NCBI GenBank assembly: GCA_028715725.1
Contig: JAQURG010000033.1
Coordinates: 1 to 37,954 of the forward strand
Origin: Methylococcales bacterium
Lineage (GTDB): Bacteria; Pseudomonadota; Gammaproteobacteria; Methylococcales; Methylomonadaceae
Reading direction: 5' to 3'
DNA length: 37,954 nt
Shown: positions 16,726 through 26,103 of the stretch, in pieces
How the letters are laid out: each line of letters starts with the position of its first letter
Numbering within the stretch: the first letter of the stretch is position 1
Notes under the pieces: model-generated
Told to the model about the DNA's origin: nothing
The model's database searches: none
What the model saw: only the letters and a program-made list of their open reading frames with translations
Made by a program: the position numbers and the translations under genes

Positions 16726-19680
16726 GTGGATTCCGCCGATAACAAAAACCATTCCAATACCCCGGACAATACAGCCGCCGTTGCACTGACTGTGGTCGGC
16801 ATAGGCGCTTCAGCAGGCGGACTGGAAGCACTGCAAGCATTTTTTTCCAATTTATCGCCTGATACCGATTTTGCTTTTATTGTCGTCACCCATCAACTGC
16901 CCGGCCATGAAAGTCTTTTGCCCGAGTTACTGAAGAAATACACCACCATGCCGGTTCTAATCGCCGAGGGCGGCATATGTCCGAAAGAAAACCATGTGTT
17001 TGTATGCCCGCCCGGAAAAAATGTGGCTTTACTCAACCACCGTTTACATCTGATGGATAGCCCGAAACATGATTTAGAGAATCTGCCCATCGATTACTTC
17101 TTACGGTCTTTGGCGGAAGACTTTCAGCAAATGAGCATCGGCATTATTCTTTCCGGTACAGGTACGGACGGCACATTAGGCCTTAAAGCTATCAAGGGCG
17201 CAACGGGCATGACCATGGTTCAGGAACCCCAAACAGCAAAATTCGACGGCATGCCCAATAGCGCCATAGCTATGGGTGATGTGGATTTCGTGCTGCCCCC
17301 TGAAAAAATGGGCCAACAACTGATTGAATACAGTAAAGGGCCTTATTTTAAATTTTTCCAGGGCGATCAACCTGAACCTCTGGTCGCTTCCGAGCCTATT
17401 CAGAACATCTTTATCCTGCTGCGCACCCGGACCGGGCATGACTTCTCGTCTTACAAACCGACCACGATCAAACGGCGCATCGCCCGGCGCATGAATATTC
17501 ATCAGATCAAAAATCCGGACAAGTATGTCAATTTCCTGCAGGATAATCCTATTGAGCTGGACAAGCTGTGCAGTGAATTCTTGATCAATGTGACCAATTT
17601 TTTCAGAGATGCTGATGCGTTTGAAGCATTAAGCGCTTTAGCTCTGCCGAAACTGTTCGAAGGCAAGCCGGATAATTATGAATTACGGGTATGGGTCGCC
17701 GGTTGTTCCAGTGGCGAGGAAGCTTACTCTATCGTCATTCTGATCAAGGAATATATGGAGAAAACAGGACGATCGCTCCGCCTTCAGGTTTTTGCCACCG
17801 ACCTGGATCTGTCGGCCATTAACCGGGCCCGCGAAGGCCTTTTCCCCAGCGGTATTGCCGCCGATGTTTCACAGGAACGTCTGCAACGATTCTTTAAGCA
17901 GGAAGACAGCCATTACCGTATTTGCACGGAAATCCGCGATACGATAATATTCGCCACCCAGAATTTGATCCAGGACCCGCCATTCACTCACGTCGATTTG
18001 ATCAGCTGCCGAAACTTGCTGATTTACCTGAACGCAGAAGTGCAAAAGGTGCTTTTTCCGCAGTTTCATTATGCACTGAATCCCAATGGTTTTCTGTTTC
18101 TGGGAACCTCGGAATCGATTGGGAATTTTGATGATTTTTTTGCACCTGTTGACAGGAAATGGAAAATTTATCAACGTAAAAATACCCGGATCAACTTTCC
18201 TGCCGCAAGGATCAGCCAGCTCCCCACCCGTGTCAGGGAATCATCCAAGGTTTCTTTTAAAGCGCTCAGCTCAGAATTCCAGACCGGCAATATCGCACGG
18301 CAAATAGAACGAATATTGCTCGACCGTTTTGCGCCGGCCAGCGTCATTGTCAATGAACACGGTAAAATTCTTTATATTCATGGCCGTACAGGGAAATATC
18401 TTGAACCTTCAATAGGTCAGCCAAACTGGAATATTATTGAGATGGCCAGGGAAGGCTTACGTTTGCCCTTGGCGTCATCGTTGCGCCTGGCTGCCAAGAA
18501 AGATGAAGCAGAGATTGTCAGCAGCGGGCTTAGAGTAAAAACCAATGGCGATTACGAAATCATAGATCTCAAGCTCGAAAAAATTTTTGAACCGGAAGCG
18601 TTAAGAGACTTGTTTCTGGTCTCTTTTCACCCGCAAAAGACCGTCGAAAACAAAATTACAATTTTTGGCGGCGCCAAGCCGTCTTCAATATTTCTGGAAA
18701 AATCTGTTGGAAAAGAACAGCTCGAACAGGAACTTTTCTTTACCAAGGAGTCCCTCAGAGCAACTATTGAGGAGCTGGGGACCTCTAATGAGGAGCTCAA
18801 ATCGTCTAACGAAGAATTGCAGTCTACCAATGAGGAATTACAAAGCATCAATGAGGAGCTGGAAACAGCCAAGGAAGAAATGCAGTCGCTCAACGAAGAA
18901 CTCAATACCGTTAACGGTGAGTTGCAAAATAGGGTGGAGTCTCTGTCCGATGTCAATGATGACATGCAAAACCTGTTGAACAGCACCGATATCGCCACTA
19001 TTTTTCTCGATAGAAATTTGAAAATAAAAAGTTTCACGCGTCCGGCCAGAGCAATCATCAAGCTGATTGACAGCGATATCGGCAGACCCCTTGAAGATCT
19101 TGTTTCAAACCTTAAATACAAGCATCTGATTGATGACGCCAAAACCGTACTGCAAACCCTTGTTTATAAAGACACCGAGGTACAGACAGAAAATGATGAC
19201 TGGTATATGCTGCGGATTCTGCCTTACCGGACTGCGGAAAATATGATCGATGGTTTGGTGATCAGTTTCATTAATATAAACCGGCTTAAACGGGCGGAAA
19301 AAACAGCGCAGGTCGGCGACCTGATGACGGCGATTGTCAATACTGTGCGCCAACCGCTGCTGGTGCTGGATGATAAATTTCGCATTTTCGCTGCGAACCC
19401 GGCATTCAACCGGGCATTTAATATTAAAAATGAAAATTTGACGGGACAATCCTTATTTAAAATCAATGGCTCAGCCTGGGACAGCGAACAATTACGCAGA
19501 CATTTAACCGGAACATTAGCCAATAATGCGGCTTTTGAAGAATATTATTATGATGCGGAGTTTCCCGGAATGAATAAAAAAAGTTTGCTGATCAATGGCC
19601 GCATCCTGAAGCAATCGCCGGAAAATCCGGAACTCATTTTATTGGCTATAGAAGATGTCACAGCGAAACCCAAATCGTAA
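16726..19680 (+). CDS. CheB-CheR-PAS fusion protein
   Basis: This 984-residue protein starts at GTG with AAGGA upstream. Residues about 20-205 are a CheB methylesterase domain with the catalytic triad visible: S29 in GASAGG, H56 in VVTHQLP, D148 in SGTGTDGT. There is no receiver domain before it. Residues about 225-490 are a CheR methyltransferase (FSSYKPTTIKRRIARRM; SAM motif VAGCSSGEEAYS; NLLIYL). Residues about 655-740 form a long NEEL-repeat coiled coil, followed by two PAS domains to the C-terminus. It carries no histidine kinase. Proteins of this shape typically act as signalling scaffolds beside PAS kinases, and a kinase and regulator follow. No chemoreceptor or CheA is in the window, so its methylation target is unknown. 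Confidence 0.92.
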   Translation: MDSADNKNHSNTPDNTAAVALTVVGIGASAGGLEALQAFFSNLSPDTDFAFIVVTHQLPGHESLLPELLKKYTTMPVLIAEGGICPKENHVFVCPPGKNVALLNHRLHLMDSPKHDLENLPIDYFLRSLAEDFQQMSIGIILSGTGTDGTLGLKAIKGATGMTMVQEPQTAKFDGMPNSAIAMGDVDFVLPPEKMGQQLIEYSKGPYFKFFQGDQPEPLVASEPIQNIFILLRTRTGHDFSSYKPTTIKRRIARRMNIHQIKNPDKYVNFLQDNPIELDKLCSEFLINVTNFFRDADAFEALSALALPKLFEGKPDNYELRVWVAGCSSGEEAYSIVILIKEYMEKTGRSLRLQVFATDLDLSAINRAREGLFPSGIAADVSQERLQRFFKQEDSHYRICTEIRDTIIFATQNLIQDPPFTHVDLISCRNLLIYLNAEVQKVLFPQFHYALNPNGFLFLGTSESIGNFDDFFAPVDRKWKIYQRKNTRINFPAARISQLPTRVRESSKVSFKALSSEFQTGNIARQIERILLDRFAPASVIVNEHGKILYIHGRTGKYLEPSIGQPNWNIIEMAREGLRLPLASSLRLAAKKDEAEIVSSGLRVKTNGDYEIIDLKLEKIFEPEALRDLFLVSFHPQKTVENKITIFGGAKPSSIFLEKSVGKEQLEQELFFTKESLRATIEELGTSNEELKSSNEELQSTNEELQSINEELETAKEEMQSLNEELNTVNGELQNRVESLSDVNDDMQNLLNSTDIATIFLDRNLKIKSFTRPARAIIKLIDSDIGRPLEDLVSNLKYKHLIDDAKTVLQTLVYKDTEVQTENDDWYMLRILPYRTAENMIDGLVISFININRLKRAEKTAQVGDLMTAIVNTVRQPLLVLDDKFRIFAANPAFNRAFNIKNENLTGQSLFKINGSAWDSEQLRRHLTGTLANNAAFEEYYYDAEFPGMNKKSLLINGRILKQSPENPELILLAIEDVTAKPKS

Positions 19681-19940
19681 GAAATAGTATGAACATCGGT
19701 TTCTGTATAAAACATTTCATCTTCATGCCCGGCAGGAACTTTCGGAGCCGAAGGATATGAAAGAATCCAGCAAAACAGAAAAGCCTGTTTTTCCGGATAC
19801 ATGCTGTTTATTTGGCTTACCCGTTTCACGCAGTCCGCTTTGGTATCGTCATCAATAGCTTTATGGTTGATAAAAAAAGAGTGAGGCAATAACAATCAGT
19901 CATTATTTGACCAACGCAAGAACAGGTACAGGTACAGGCG

Positions 19941-21866
19941 ATGAATACTCAATCTAATAAGAAAGAAGATGCTGAGCTTCTTCGAAAAGAAGCCGGGCAA
20001 TTGTTGGACAATCATAGAAATACTATCCGGGAACAGGCGGAAGAAATGCTTGGCAAATCCGGCACTGATATTTCCCGGATGTCGGCTACAGATATTGAAA
20101 AACTGCTGTTTGAATTTCAGGTTCATCAGATAGAGCTGGAATTACAGAATGAGGAGCTTAAAAGAACGCACCAGGAACTGGGAGCGTCCCGTGATGACTT
20201 TGCGCGCATTTATGATTTATCGCCTGTTGCTTACCTGACCCTGGACGCGGAAGCCACTATCCAAAAAGCCAATAGGGCTGCGGCACAGCTGCTGGGCTGT
20301 ACAAAAGAAAAGCTTGTCAACAAGAGGCTGGGGAAATTTATTCATCCTTCAGATCAGGATAATTATTATTTATTTATTCAAAACCTGTTAACAGGAAAAG
20401 GCGATCCCATTCTGGTTGCAAAGCTGGTTATCGAAAACAGCATCACCGTTAACTGGAAATGCCCCGGCTTTACAGTGATTGGCTGCACACGCCCTCTATG
20501 CCCCCACTACAGCCATTCCACTTATGTTGAACTGCATGGCACCGTCAATAAAAATTCTAACGATGACTTTCAGCTATACCTTGCCATCCAGGATGTGACT
20601 GAATATAAATGCTCCCAGGAAACCATTTCCTGCCTCAACGAAAAACTTGAGGGCAAAATTGTTGAGCAAACCAGGGCCCTGGTAGAAAGCAATCGGAATC
20701 TAACCCGCAAGATTGAAGAACTTGAATATTCCAAACGCCAGGTAAGAGAAAGGGAAGCCAAGCTCAACGCCATTTTTAACGCCACCATTGAAGGCATCAT
20801 CACTTTCGATACATCCGGCATAATCCTGTCAGCAAATGCGGCGATAGAAACAATTTTTGGCTATCGTGAAGAAGAACTCATCGGTTGCAGTTTAAACAAA
20901 CTGATAGCGCCATCAGAGAAAAAAAAATCCGGTAGCAGTGATTTACAAAATTATTTGCAAACCGGGGTATCCAGCGTTATTGGCCTTATCCGGGAAGTCG
21001 ACGGGCTGCGTAAGGATGGTACGGTGGTTCCGCTGGATATTTCTCTGGTAAAATTTTCAATAGAGGGGATATCCTATTTTACCAGCATCATACGCGATGT
21101 GAGCTTGCGCAAAAGCCAGGAACATCTTGAGAAAGCGCACCTGGAAGAGCTTGCTCATGTCAGCCGCGCCTGTCTTGTGGGCGAAATGGGCTCAGGTATT
21201 GCCCATGAAGTCAACCAACCGCTGACGGCGATTGCCAACTATTCACAGGCTTGTTTGCATTTTATTGAAACTAAAAATACGGATATGGAGCATCTGGGCA
21301 AGATCCTCTCCAAGATCTACCAGCAGGCACTGAAAGCAGGCCAGATCATTCACCATGTGAAAGATTTTGTCAGCGCGCGCAAAGTACTAGTGATAGAAAC
21401 CCATATCAATACACTGGTCGAAAATGCGGTCAGCTTGTGTATTTCCGGCCTTAAACATAACAATATAAAACTGGAACTTGACCTGGCGCAAAATCTTCCT
21501 GCCGTCACTATCGACACTGTACAAATTGAACAGGTCCTGTTAAACCTGATCAGAAACAGCGTGGATGCGCTTAAAGACTCGACGCAAAAAAATCGGGAAA
21601 TACAGATCAGCACCCATATGAAGAAGGCTCATCAGATAGAGGTTAAGGTTAGTGACAATGGTTCAGGAATTGATGAAGCTCAAAAGGAAAAAATACTCAA
21701 CCCTTTTTTTACCACCAAACCAACCGGGATGGGAATGGGGTTGTCGATCAGCCGCTCTATTATTGAGGCCCATGAGGGCGTTTTATCCTTCAGAAGCAAG
21801 CCGGGAGAAGGTACCACTTTTTATTTCACCTTACCGGTTAAGGAGAAAGCTAATGAACAACAATGA
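19941..21866 (+). CDS. PAS-domain sensor histidine kinase
   Basis: This 641-residue protein lacks membrane segments. An N-terminal helical piece (FEFQVHQIELELQNEELKR) leads into PAS 1 (about 85-225, FARIYDLSPVAYLTLDAEATI), a coiled linker, and PAS 2 (about 265-390, LNAIFNATIEGIITFDTSG). The HisKA box IAHEVNQPLTAIANY has the phospho-accepting H422. The ATPase has the N box LLNLIRNSVDAL, DNGSGI, and GMGMGLSISRSIIEAHEG. The FixL-like kinase core pairs with the FixJ-like regulator that overlaps its 3' end by 14 bases. The signal is unknown: no heme or flavin motif is evident in either PAS. It lies about 260 bp after the CheB-CheR protein. Confidence 0.92.
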   Translation: MNTQSNKKEDAELLRKEAGQLLDNHRNTIREQAEEMLGKSGTDISRMSATDIEKLLFEFQVHQIELELQNEELKRTHQELGASRDDFARIYDLSPVAYLTLDAEATIQKANRAAAQLLGCTKEKLVNKRLGKFIHPSDQDNYYLFIQNLLTGKGDPILVAKLVIENSITVNWKCPGFTVIGCTRPLCPHYSHSTYVELHGTVNKNSNDDFQLYLAIQDVTEYKCSQETISCLNEKLEGKIVEQTRALVESNRNLTRKIEELEYSKRQVREREAKLNAIFNATIEGIITFDTSGIILSANAAIETIFGYREEELIGCSLNKLIAPSEKKKSGSSDLQNYLQTGVSSVIGLIREVDGLRKDGTVVPLDISLVKFSIEGISYFTSIIRDVSLRKSQEHLEKAHLEELAHVSRACLVGEMGSGIAHEVNQPLTAIANYSQACLHFIETKNTDMEHLGKILSKIYQQALKAGQIIHHVKDFVSARKVLVIETHINTLVENAVSLCISGLKHNNIKLELDLAQNLPAVTIDTVQIEQVLLNLIRNSVDALKDSTQKNREIQISTHMKKAHQIEVKVSDNGSGIDEAQKEKILNPFFTTKPTGMGMGLSISRSIIEAHEGVLSFRSKPGEGTTFYFTLPVKEKANEQQ

Positions 21867-22476
21867 ACATGATGTTGTCGTTTATCTGGTTGATGATGAA
21901 TTTGCGGTGCGTGATTCGCTATCGCTTTTGATTGAATCGGCATGGTTTCCTGTCAAAAGTTTTGAATCAGCCGAATCTTTTCTGGATCACTATGATCCTG
22001 CTCAGGCGGGATGCCTGCTCCTGGATGTCAGGATGCCTTCGATGAGCGGGCTTGAACTTCAGGATGAACTATTGAGAAGAAATATTTCAATTCCCATCAT
22101 ATTTATCAGCGGCCATGCCGGTATTCCGGATTCAGCAAAAGCCTTCAGAACAGGCGCAGTCGATTTTCTGGAAAAGCCATTCGACAACAAAATATTGATG
22201 GAACGCATCAAGGAAGCTATAAAAAAAGACGTTGATATCAGGAAGGAACTTACCCAACAGCGTGAGATAGTCACTCGCCTGGATAATCTGACGACGCGCG
22301 AACAGGAAGTAATGTCCCTGATCGTTAGAGGTCTTTCAAATAAAGACGCCGCAAGAAAAATGGATATCAGCCCCCGAACCGTAGAAGTTCACAGAGCGCG
22401 TATTATGGAAAAAATGCAGGCAGCCAGTCTTGCCGATTTAATGATAATGGCAAAGCATTGCAAAAATATTCTATAA
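21853..22476 (+). CDS. FixJ-family response regulator
   Basis: The protein has 207 residues. The start is ATG 21853, behind AAGGAGAAAG within the end of the kinase gene. It has a receiver domain with the acidic pair DD at 14-15, phospho-acceptor D58 in LLLDVRMPSMSG, and the conserved lysine in FLEKPF. A LuxR-type HTH ends the protein (LTTREQEVMSLIVRGLSNKDAARKMDISPRTVEVHRARIM). It is a DNA-binding transcriptional activator of the FixJ/TtrR/NarL-like class, controlled by the adjacent kinase. Its regulon is not visible from sequence; the following DUF2934, M41-like and FtsH genes on the same strand are candidate targets by position only. Confidence 0.94.
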   Translation: MNNNEHDVVVYLVDDEFAVRDSLSLLIESAWFPVKSFESAESFLDHYDPAQAGCLLLDVRMPSMSGLELQDELLRRNISIPIIFISGHAGIPDSAKAFRTGAVDFLEKPFDNKILMERIKEAIKKDVDIRKELTQQREIVTRLDNLTTREQEVMSLIVRGLSNKDAARKMDISPRTVEVHRARIMEKMQAASLADLMIMAKHCKNIL

Positions 22477-22620
22477 TAGGAAGAATATTTAAGTTTGCCA
22501 TTGCCTTCGCGGTTACAAATAAAATTACTATCCCTAAGTATTTATACGGATTGTCCGCCCTATCGCTTTGTACTTACAATAAAGTTGAAGAATATCTCTC
22601 CGCGTAAATAAGGAGGAGAA

Positions 22621-22815
22621 ATGGCACCAAAAGACAAAGCACCGCTGTTTACCGATGACAGTAACCCTGATCTCGAAGAATTTCACGAAATGATTGCAGA
22701 GCGCGCTTACCGTAAAGCCGAAAAAAGAGGCTTTGAACCCGGTCATGAAATGGATGATTGGCTTGAAGCTGAGCGGGAAATAAGTAATCAATACCGCTAC
22801 TTGTCTCAAGCTTAA
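22621..22815 (+). CDS. DUF2934 small protein
   Basis: This 64-residue acidic protein is preceded by a strong GGAGGAG site. Its core, IAERAYRKAEKRGFEPGHEMDDWLEAERE, is the signature of the DUF2934 family: an I-AYxxAExRGFxPGxxxxDWLxAE pattern found in small proteins of many Gram-negative bacteria. No biochemical role is known to me. It stands in the stress and signalling run between the FixJ-like regulator and the M41-like gene. Confidence 0.85.
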   Translation: MAPKDKAPLFTDDSNPDLEEFHEMIAERAYRKAEKRGFEPGHEMDDWLEAEREISNQYRYLSQA

Positions 22816-22955
22816 TTGTTTCCTTAAATTAATTTTTAACATATTTAGTGACGCCGTAGGGGTTGGGTCAGCCTGGTCTGATTTTAAAACATTTGCCGTT
22901 TAATACACCACATCCCTATAAATGATTAATCCCCTTTATATCCCTGGTATTTCAT

Positions 22956-23633
22956 ATGAAACGTAACACTGTAACTGATATCCCATCACCGGACCGACTC
23001 AAGCAACATAAGGAATGTATTGCTTTTCATGAAGCAGGGCATGCTGCCGCGATTTATTTAAATAATAAATCCAGAAATTTACCTCCTGTCTATTTCCAAA
23101 TCGTATTCAAGGAACTAAACGACGATACAGATCATAATGCGATCATATTTCAGGCCAACCATGACGATAGCATCGCAAGAGTGGAAGGAGGACGTTTGAT
23201 TCAATCGCTGCCGGGTTCTATCGATAGCCTGGCGCATAAATTAATTGATAACAATGAGGCGATGATACCGCTGGTAAAGGATTACCTGATAGCCTTTGAA
23301 ACAGACATTATCAATCTGCTAGTCGGGCCCCTGGCTGAAGCTAAACGTGTTCATAGCAGAGATGATGAGCAATTTAACCACAAGCTAGTGAACCTCGGAG
23401 CCTTGAAAAATTATGGCGGCGGTTCTGATCTTGCCCTGGCCCGTGAGTATCTGGAAAGTTTTTCTACCGATGAACAATTACAGGAAAAAAAGCTGGATGA
23501 GTTGTTTTCCGGAGCGTTTGAATTTATAAATGATGCTTTAAACTGGAAGAACATCACCAAACTGGCCAATTATATACTGACAAGTAACAAGAACATTATC
23601 AGCTGCGAAGAAGTTGTTTCTTTACTGGGATGA
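22956..23633 (+). CDS. Stand-alone M41-like metallopeptidase beside FtsH
   Basis: This 225-residue protein carries an FtsH-type zinc motif, HEAGH, at 25-29. LLVGPLAEAKRV (121-132) lines up with the LMGGRAAEEIAL block of FtsH, and GGGSDLALARE puts an aspartate (D158) where FtsH has its third zinc ligand (QNDLEKA). It has no AAA+ domain, Walker motif or obvious membrane segment. So it looks like an isolated M41 peptidase fold, soluble and cytosolic. It sits 43 bp upstream of a complete ftsH on the same strand, so the two are probably cotranscribed. It might trim FtsH products, act as an assembly partner, or be a regulator; this is inference. It is longer and more diverged than a simple FtsH fragment. 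Confidence 0.72.
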   Translation: MKRNTVTDIPSPDRLKQHKECIAFHEAGHAAAIYLNNKSRNLPPVYFQIVFKELNDDTDHNAIIFQANHDDSIARVEGGRLIQSLPGSIDSLAHKLIDNNEAMIPLVKDYLIAFETDIINLLVGPLAEAKRVHSRDDEQFNHKLVNLGALKNYGGGSDLALAREYLESFSTDEQLQEKKLDELFSGAFEFINDALNWKNITKLANYILTSNKNIISCEEVVSLLG

Positions 23634-23676
23634 CATTAAGGAATAGTATCAATGATGTCAAATAAAGGACAAAACA

Positions 23677-25647
23677 ATGGACAAACCGGAAAAATCTATT
23701 CTGAAGGTGATTGTATCTTTACTTAACAATCTTTACACCAGCCTGCAGGGTTTCCTGGGCTCAGGTTTCGATTCTTTTTTCAAAAGGAAACAGGAACCGG
23801 AACTTGAACTCAATAAACCCTCGGGTAAGCAGTCGAGTGATTTACCGGACAGTTCAAAGCAAAAAAAAATTATTTACCTGGCGCTTTTTTTCTTTCTGAT
23901 GCTGTTTTTGTACAACAGCTCTAATGAGGTGCAACGCGACGAGATTCCTTACAGTCAGTTTCTTAAACTGGTAAAAGAATCGAAAATAGATAAGGTCGTA
24001 GTGACCGAACGTTTTATTAGCGGCGTTATCAAATCTGATGACCCGCAAGAACCAGGCAAACATTTTGTAACCATCCCTTTATGGCAAAATGATCTTGCGC
24101 AAATGCTGGCGCAGGATAAAGTTGACTTTATTGTCAGAAGCGGAGATAACTGGTTAACCAATATTTTTTTCAACTGGATCATTCCTTTCCTGATCATTGC
24201 CTTTATCTGGTCCTGGATTATGCGCCGCGCCACTGCCGGGGCACAGTCTTTCCTCAATTTGGGCAACAAGGTCCGCATCCATCAGGATACCCAGACCAAC
24301 GTTACTTTCGCTGATGTGGCTGGGGCCGATAGCGCCAAGCAGGAATTGAAAGAATCCATTGATTTTTTAAGAGCGCCTGAAAAAATCCAGAGTTTAGGCG
24401 GACGCATGCCAAAAGGCGTGCTGCTTGTAGGTCCTCCGGGCACCGGTAAAACCCTGCTGGCGCGCGCCGTTTCCGGGGAAGCCAAGGTGCCGTTCTTCAA
24501 TATCAGCGGCTCCGAATTTATCGAACTGTTTGTCGGCGTCGGCGCCGCCCGTGTTCGCGAGCTGTTTGAACAGGCGCGCAGTAAAGCCCCCTGTATTATT
24601 TTCATCGATGAGCTGGACGCCATCGGCCGTTCTCGCGGCGGACCCGTGGTCATGGGCGGCCATGATGAGCGAGAACAGACCCTGAACCAGCTGCTCACCG
24701 AAATGGACGGTTTTGATACGTCGGTCGGCGTTGTGGTCATGGCGGCTACCAATCGTCCCGAAGTGCTTGATAAAGCCCTGTTGCGCGCCGGCCGGTTCGA
24801 TCGCCAGATTATTGTTGACAAACCGGACTTGCAGGATCGGATCGAAATCCTCATGCTGCACACCAAAGGGATGATTCTGTCCAAAAACGTCGATATAGCA
24901 GTCGTTGCCAAACGCACACCGGGACTGGTCGGCGCCGATCTGGCCAATATCGCCAATGAAGCGGCGATAATGGCGGTGCGAGTCGGTCATAAACAAGTTG
25001 AAATGGAAGATTTTGAAGCCGCTATCGACCGCATCCTTGCAGGGCCGGAAAAGAAAAACCGCGTATTAAATCCGGATGAAAAGCGCCGCGTCGCCTATCA
25101 TGAAGCGGGGCATGCGATGGTCGCCGAACATGTGCCGACAGGTCAGCCCGTACATAAAATATCTATTATTCCACGGGGCGTGGCGGCATTGGGGTTTACT
25201 TTACAATTACCGGTAGAGGAAAAGTTCTTGCTGACGGAAGGTGAGCTGAAAGATCAAATAGCCATTTTAATGGGCGGGCGTGCTGCCGAAGAAATTGCTT
25301 TGGGCAGTGTTTCGAGCGGCGCTCAGAATGACCTGGAAAAAGCCAGCGAGATAGTTCGTAAAATGATTTGCAGTCTGGGCATGAGCAAGAAGCTGGGACC
25401 CTTGACTTACGGCAAACGCCAACAGCTTCAGTTTCTGGATACAGAAGGATCAGAATACCGCAATTACAGCGATGAAACCGCCCGAGTCATTGATGCAGAA
25501 ATAATGGCGCTGGTAGAGGAAGGCGAAACGCGCGCCCATGATATTATCACCGCAAACAGGGCGGCTCTTGAAAAGCTGGCTGCTTTGCTACAGGAAAAAG
25601 AAGTGATTAATCGGGAAGAAATGCTCGCTTTACTGGAAAGCCGGTAG
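23677..25647 (+). CDS. ftsH: ATP-dependent zinc metalloprotease FtsH
   Basis: This 656-residue membrane AAA+ protease has an N-terminal cytosolic extension of about 60 residues that standard FtsH lacks, then TM 1 (IIYLALFFFLMLFLY). A periplasmic domain (EIPYSQFLKLVKESKIDKVVV) and TM 2 (WIIPFLIIAFIWSWI) follow. The AAA+ domain has Walker A GPPGTGKT (252-259), Walker B IIFIDEL (307-313), the pore FVGVGA motif and RAGRFDR. The M41 domain has HEAGH (475-479) and the third ligand D552 in QNDLEKA. It degrades misfolded membrane and cytosolic proteins. The extension and its stress-gene context suggest an accessory second FtsH rather than the housekeeping copy, though that copy is not in the window. 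Confidence 0.93.
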   Translation: MDKPEKSILKVIVSLLNNLYTSLQGFLGSGFDSFFKRKQEPELELNKPSGKQSSDLPDSSKQKKIIYLALFFFLMLFLYNSSNEVQRDEIPYSQFLKLVKESKIDKVVVTERFISGVIKSDDPQEPGKHFVTIPLWQNDLAQMLAQDKVDFIVRSGDNWLTNIFFNWIIPFLIIAFIWSWIMRRATAGAQSFLNLGNKVRIHQDTQTNVTFADVAGADSAKQELKESIDFLRAPEKIQSLGGRMPKGVLLVGPPGTGKTLLARAVSGEAKVPFFNISGSEFIELFVGVGAARVRELFEQARSKAPCIIFIDELDAIGRSRGGPVVMGGHDEREQTLNQLLTEMDGFDTSVGVVVMAATNRPEVLDKALLRAGRFDRQIIVDKPDLQDRIEILMLHTKGMILSKNVDIAVVAKRTPGLVGADLANIANEAAIMAVRVGHKQVEMEDFEAAIDRILAGPEKKNRVLNPDEKRRVAYHEAGHAMVAEHVPTGQPVHKISIIPRGVAALGFTLQLPVEEKFLLTEGELKDQIAILMGGRAAEEIALGSVSSGAQNDLEKASEIVRKMICSLGMSKKLGPLTYGKRQQLQFLDTEGSEYRNYSDETARVIDAEIMALVEEGETRAHDIITANRAALEKLAALLQEKEVINREEMLALLESR

Positions 25648-26103
25648 TGCGCAATATATCATATCGAGAAACCCATTCTGACTAAAGCAGCAATATCCAA
25701 ACCTGCCTCATAGCAACCCTTCCAATGACTTGGGATTGAAAAAACCGTATAGCCGCTAAAGTTTTGCGCTCATGGAACCCTCCCAACCTATAGAAGGCAA
25801 ACCCGGCTATTCTGATATCTCTTTGATAACCATCACTCATCAGCCGGCATGTGATAACATCAGCAATAAAATCCCTGGTAGCGGGAATTGACTATTCTCC
25901 AATCAGGTCAATTTTATCCGATGCAATAGCTAATAAGAGTGGCGGAAATGCGGTGGAGCAAGCTGATAATAAATTTGTTCAGGCCCTGTTTGACATCTAT
26001 TAATCTTCCGTTAAGCTTCACCCTATTAAACTCATTTTTTTGCCATCAGTGTTCCCAGCTCATATCAAAGACTTGCATTAATACGTCCCCGGATAAAATT
26101 CAA
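25648..26103. other. Intergenic stretch before the L,D-transpeptidase
   Basis: About 455 bp (counting the region upstream of the preferred start) with no convincing gene. An in-frame upstream extension exists from 25939 but has no signal-peptide logic. A TTGACT near 25889 is followed by a poor -10. No repeat was noticed. Confidence 0.5.

Noticed and set aside
18627-19142. Minus-strand serine-rich frame (SSLSDCISSLAV)
   Set aside because: Antisense of the NEEL coiled coil in the CheB-CheR protein; no ribosome site.
19757-19858. Short plus-strand frame MKESSKTEKPVFPDTCCLFG before the kinase gene
   Set aside because: About 33 codons, no good ribosome site and no recognisable pattern.
25939-26103. 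Upstream extension of the L,D-transpeptidase frame
   Set aside because: It would bury the lipoprotein signal 60 residues inside the protein; the start at 26104 fits better.
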